Origin: Chloroflexaceae bacterium UBA1466
GTDB lineage: Bacteria; Chloroflexota; Chloroflexia; Chloroflexales; Chloroflexaceae
DNA length: 7,068 nucleotides
Reading direction: 5' to 3'
Assembly: GCA_002325605.1 (NCBI GenBank)
Contig: DCSM01000026.1
Span: 6,899-13,966, forward strand
Position numbers and translations under genes: made by a program. Shown here piece after piece: positions 5,863 through 7,068 of the stretch (position 1 is its first letter; each line of letters begins with the position of its first letter). The notes below the pieces were generated by a model. The model saw only the letters and a program-made list of their open reading frames with translations. It ran no database searches and was not told the origin of the DNA.

Positions 5863-6858
5863 TCAAAGCAATCCCAGTCTTTCATCTAGGTCAAACAAGA
5901 GATTCATATTTTGCACTGCTTGACCAGATGCACCTTTAATCAAATTGTCCTCTACAACAACTAGAATAAAGCGATTTGGCGTATCTGCTATCGCTTGAAT
6001 TCCTAATACGCAGAGATTTGTCTCGACAACATGGCGCAATTCAGGCAGCTTTCCTTCGGGCAGAAGTTTGAAAAAAGGCTCTTCTGCAAAGACGTTGTAC
6101 GCCTGGCGCAAAGTTGCAAGATCAACTTCTGGCTTAGTTGTAATATAGATTGTTGAGAGAATTCCGCGAATTACAGGCAACAAATGCGGCGAAAAGATAA
6201 TTTTCAAGCCTGTTTCTTGTTCCATTTCAGCAATATGCCGATGAGAATGACCAATGTTATAGGCACTAAAGTTTTCGTGCGTTTCGCTAAAATGAGTTTT
6301 CAGGGAGAGAGAGCGCCCTGCCCCTGAAACACCCGATTTGCTATCAGCGATAACCGTGGTTTCGGCTAATAAACCCGCTTGCACAAGGGGATGGAGTGCG
6401 AGAATAATTCCCGTCGGATAGCAGCCAGGATTAGCAATCAGTTGGGCTTTTTTAATGCTTTTGCGATGAATTTCGGGCAAACCATAGACAGCTTTTGCTA
6501 ACAATTCAGGGGCAGCATGAGCTTTCCCATACCAATGCTCATAGTCTGTGGGGTTATGGAGCCGAAAATCAGCACTTAAATCTATAACTTTCACCCCCGC
6601 CGCCAGAGCTTTTTGGGCGGTAGGCGCAGTTACTCCATGCGGCAAACAGCAAAAAACGAGATCCACCGTGCTTAAATCAACTTCTTCCGCCGATGTAAGT
6701 GGTAAATCAAGCGTTGTGGGGAAAATATCGCTAAGTTTTTGCCCTGCGGCGCTACGGGCCGTCGCAAAAACGATTTTGGCTTGCGGATGACGCTGCAAAA
6801 GTTTGATTAACTCAAAACCTGTATAACCTGTTGCGCCATAAATTCCAATCCGAATCAT
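5863..6858 (-). CDS. argC: N-acetyl-gamma-glutamyl-phosphate reductase
   Basis: ArgC performs the NADPH-dependent reduction of N-acetyl-L-glutamyl 5-phosphate to N-acetyl-L-glutamate 5-semialdehyde, the third step of arginine biosynthesis, in the cytosol. Residue numbers are for the longer start at 6861. The N-terminal Rossmann fold has the nucleotide loop GATGYTG (9-15), followed by CCLPHG (71-76) and LSADFR (95-100). The catalytic Cys is in ANPGCYPT (C147). SGVSGAGR (176-183) is the phosphate/substrate region, and HSHRH (205-209) supplies the catalytic His. SPHLLPVIRGILSTIY (224-239) and the final DNLIKGASGQAVQNMNL are standard. Length (331-332 aa) is normal and all key residues are present. 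Two adjacent ATG codons exist at 6861 and 6858. The second is preferred because AGAAAGG lies 6 nt from it but only 3 nt from the first, and family members usually begin M-I-R-x-G-I. No other arg genes are in the window. The DUF3160 gene follows 15 bp downstream, probably in the same transcript. Confidence 0.98.
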   Translation of the reverse strand: MIRIGIYGATGYTGFELIKLLQRHPQAKIVFATARSAAGQKLSDIFPTTLDLPLTSAEEVDLSTVDLVFCCLPHGVTAPTAQKALAAGVKVIDLSADFRLHNPTDYEHWYGKAHAAPELLAKAVYGLPEIHRKSIKKAQLIANPGCYPTGIILALHPLVQAGLLAETTVIADSKSGVSGAGRSLSLKTHFSETHENFSAYNIGHSHRHIAEMEQETGLKIIFSPHLLPVIRGILSTIYITTKPEVDLATLRQAYNVFAEEPFFKLLPEGKLPELRHVVETNLCVLGIQAIADTPNRFILVVVEDNLIKGASGQAVQNMNLLFDLDERLGLL

Positions 6859-6891
6859 CATGAGCCTTTCTGCTATGAAATTCCGTCAACA

Positions 6892-6920
6892 ACCTTCGGA
6901 ATCAACGGCTTTAGCCGTTG
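6892..6920. repeat. REP-like palindromic repeat, unit A
   Basis: CAACGGCTTTAGCCGTTG at 6903-6920 is a near-perfect palindrome (7-bp stem, loop TTTA). It is preceded by ACCTTCGGAAT, which recurs almost identically before unit D (ACCTTGGAAT). The 20-bp string starting GGAATCAACGG at 6898-6917 is identical to 7049-7068. It lies in the argC upstream region, 31 bp before the start codon, so it falls within the probable promoter or leader of argC. Confidence 0.85.
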
Positions 6921-6970
6921 CCCAGAACTAAAAGAGGCATAAGCGACTAATCTGAAACCCAATCCCTTTT

Positions 6971-7027
6971 CCCGTGGAGTATCAGCTTTAGCTGTTAGAC
7001 CACGGCTAAAGCCGTGGACTCCGTGGG
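6971..7027. repeat. Composite of two REP-like units in opposite orientation (units B and C)
   Basis: Unit B has core CAGCTTTAGCTG at 6983-6994. Unit C is CCACGGCTAAAGCCGTGG at 7000-7017, the inverse orientation with loop TAAA. Outer arms CCCGTGGAGT (6971-6980) and ACTCCGTGGG (7018-7027) are inverted copies differing at two positions, so the whole 57 bp is a larger imperfect palindrome. Compared with unit A, unit B has G-to-A and C-to-T changes at the two paired stem positions, keeping the pairing. The arrangement resembles the head-to-head REP pairs called BIMEs in enterobacteria. Confidence 0.8.
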
Positions 7028-7043
7028 TGAAACCTCCTCCGTG

Positions 7044-7068
7044 ACCTTGGAATCAACGGCTTTAGCCG
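7044..7068. repeat. REP-like palindromic repeat, unit D, cut by the window edge
   Basis: ACCTTGGAAT then CAACGGCTTTAGCCG runs to the last base. It matches unit A over the 20 bp from GGAATCAACGG onward, in the same orientation. The final TTG of the palindrome is presumably beyond the window. The array probably continues to the right. Confidence 0.8.

Noticed and set aside
6862..7000. A sigma-70 promoter for argC on the minus strand
   Set aside because: Only weak hexamers were found (for example TTGGGT and TATGCC with a 15-bp spacer). The true promoter may lie within or beyond the repeat cluster.

Overview
The window carries six intact protein genes in about 7 kb. The layout is compact and the base composition is moderate, near 45-50% G+C by eye. 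It looks like an environmental bacterium, and my best guess is Chloroflexota (Anaerolineae or relatives). The guess rests mainly on a DUF3160 lipoprotein whose N-terminal linker is rich in Pro/Thr and repeats a TPDxxATxLA motif, a style common in lipoproteins of that phylum. The other genes (ArgC, a cold shock protein, a CapA-like protein) are too widespread to place the organism, so the assignment is inference only.

Left part (1-2090): a minus-strand gene for a membrane-anchored CapA-family protein with C-terminal FG-GAP/VCBS-type repeats is divergent from a plus-strand cold shock protein gene. They share a 172-bp intergenic region that must hold both promoters. It contains a direct repeat CACTATAT and, in the cold shock leader, mutually exclusive short pairing elements.

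Middle (2091-2838): two hairpins follow the cold shock gene. A 30-codon scrap resembling the C-terminus of a DUF433 antitoxin comes next. Then there is a small overlapping two-gene unit: a 111-aa protein that looks like a BECR-fold (RelE/Barnase/ColicinE5-like) RNase toxin, followed by a 70-aa DUF2283 protein as the likely antitoxin. This is the best candidate for an under-described system here.

Right part (2839-7068): argC (N-acetyl-gamma-glutamyl-phosphate reductase, arginine biosynthesis) is read on the minus strand and is followed after 15 bp by a 1002-aa DUF3160 lipoprotein ending in an ARC6-IMS-like domain. The two are probably co-transcribed, although no functional link is evident. Upstream of argC, up to the window edge, are at least four copies of a REP-like palindrome with core CGGC-TTTA-GCCG. 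One copy carries paired compensatory changes, and two copies form a head-to-head composite. No gap exceeds 300 bp, and no tRNA, rRNA, CRISPR array or transposase gene was seen.
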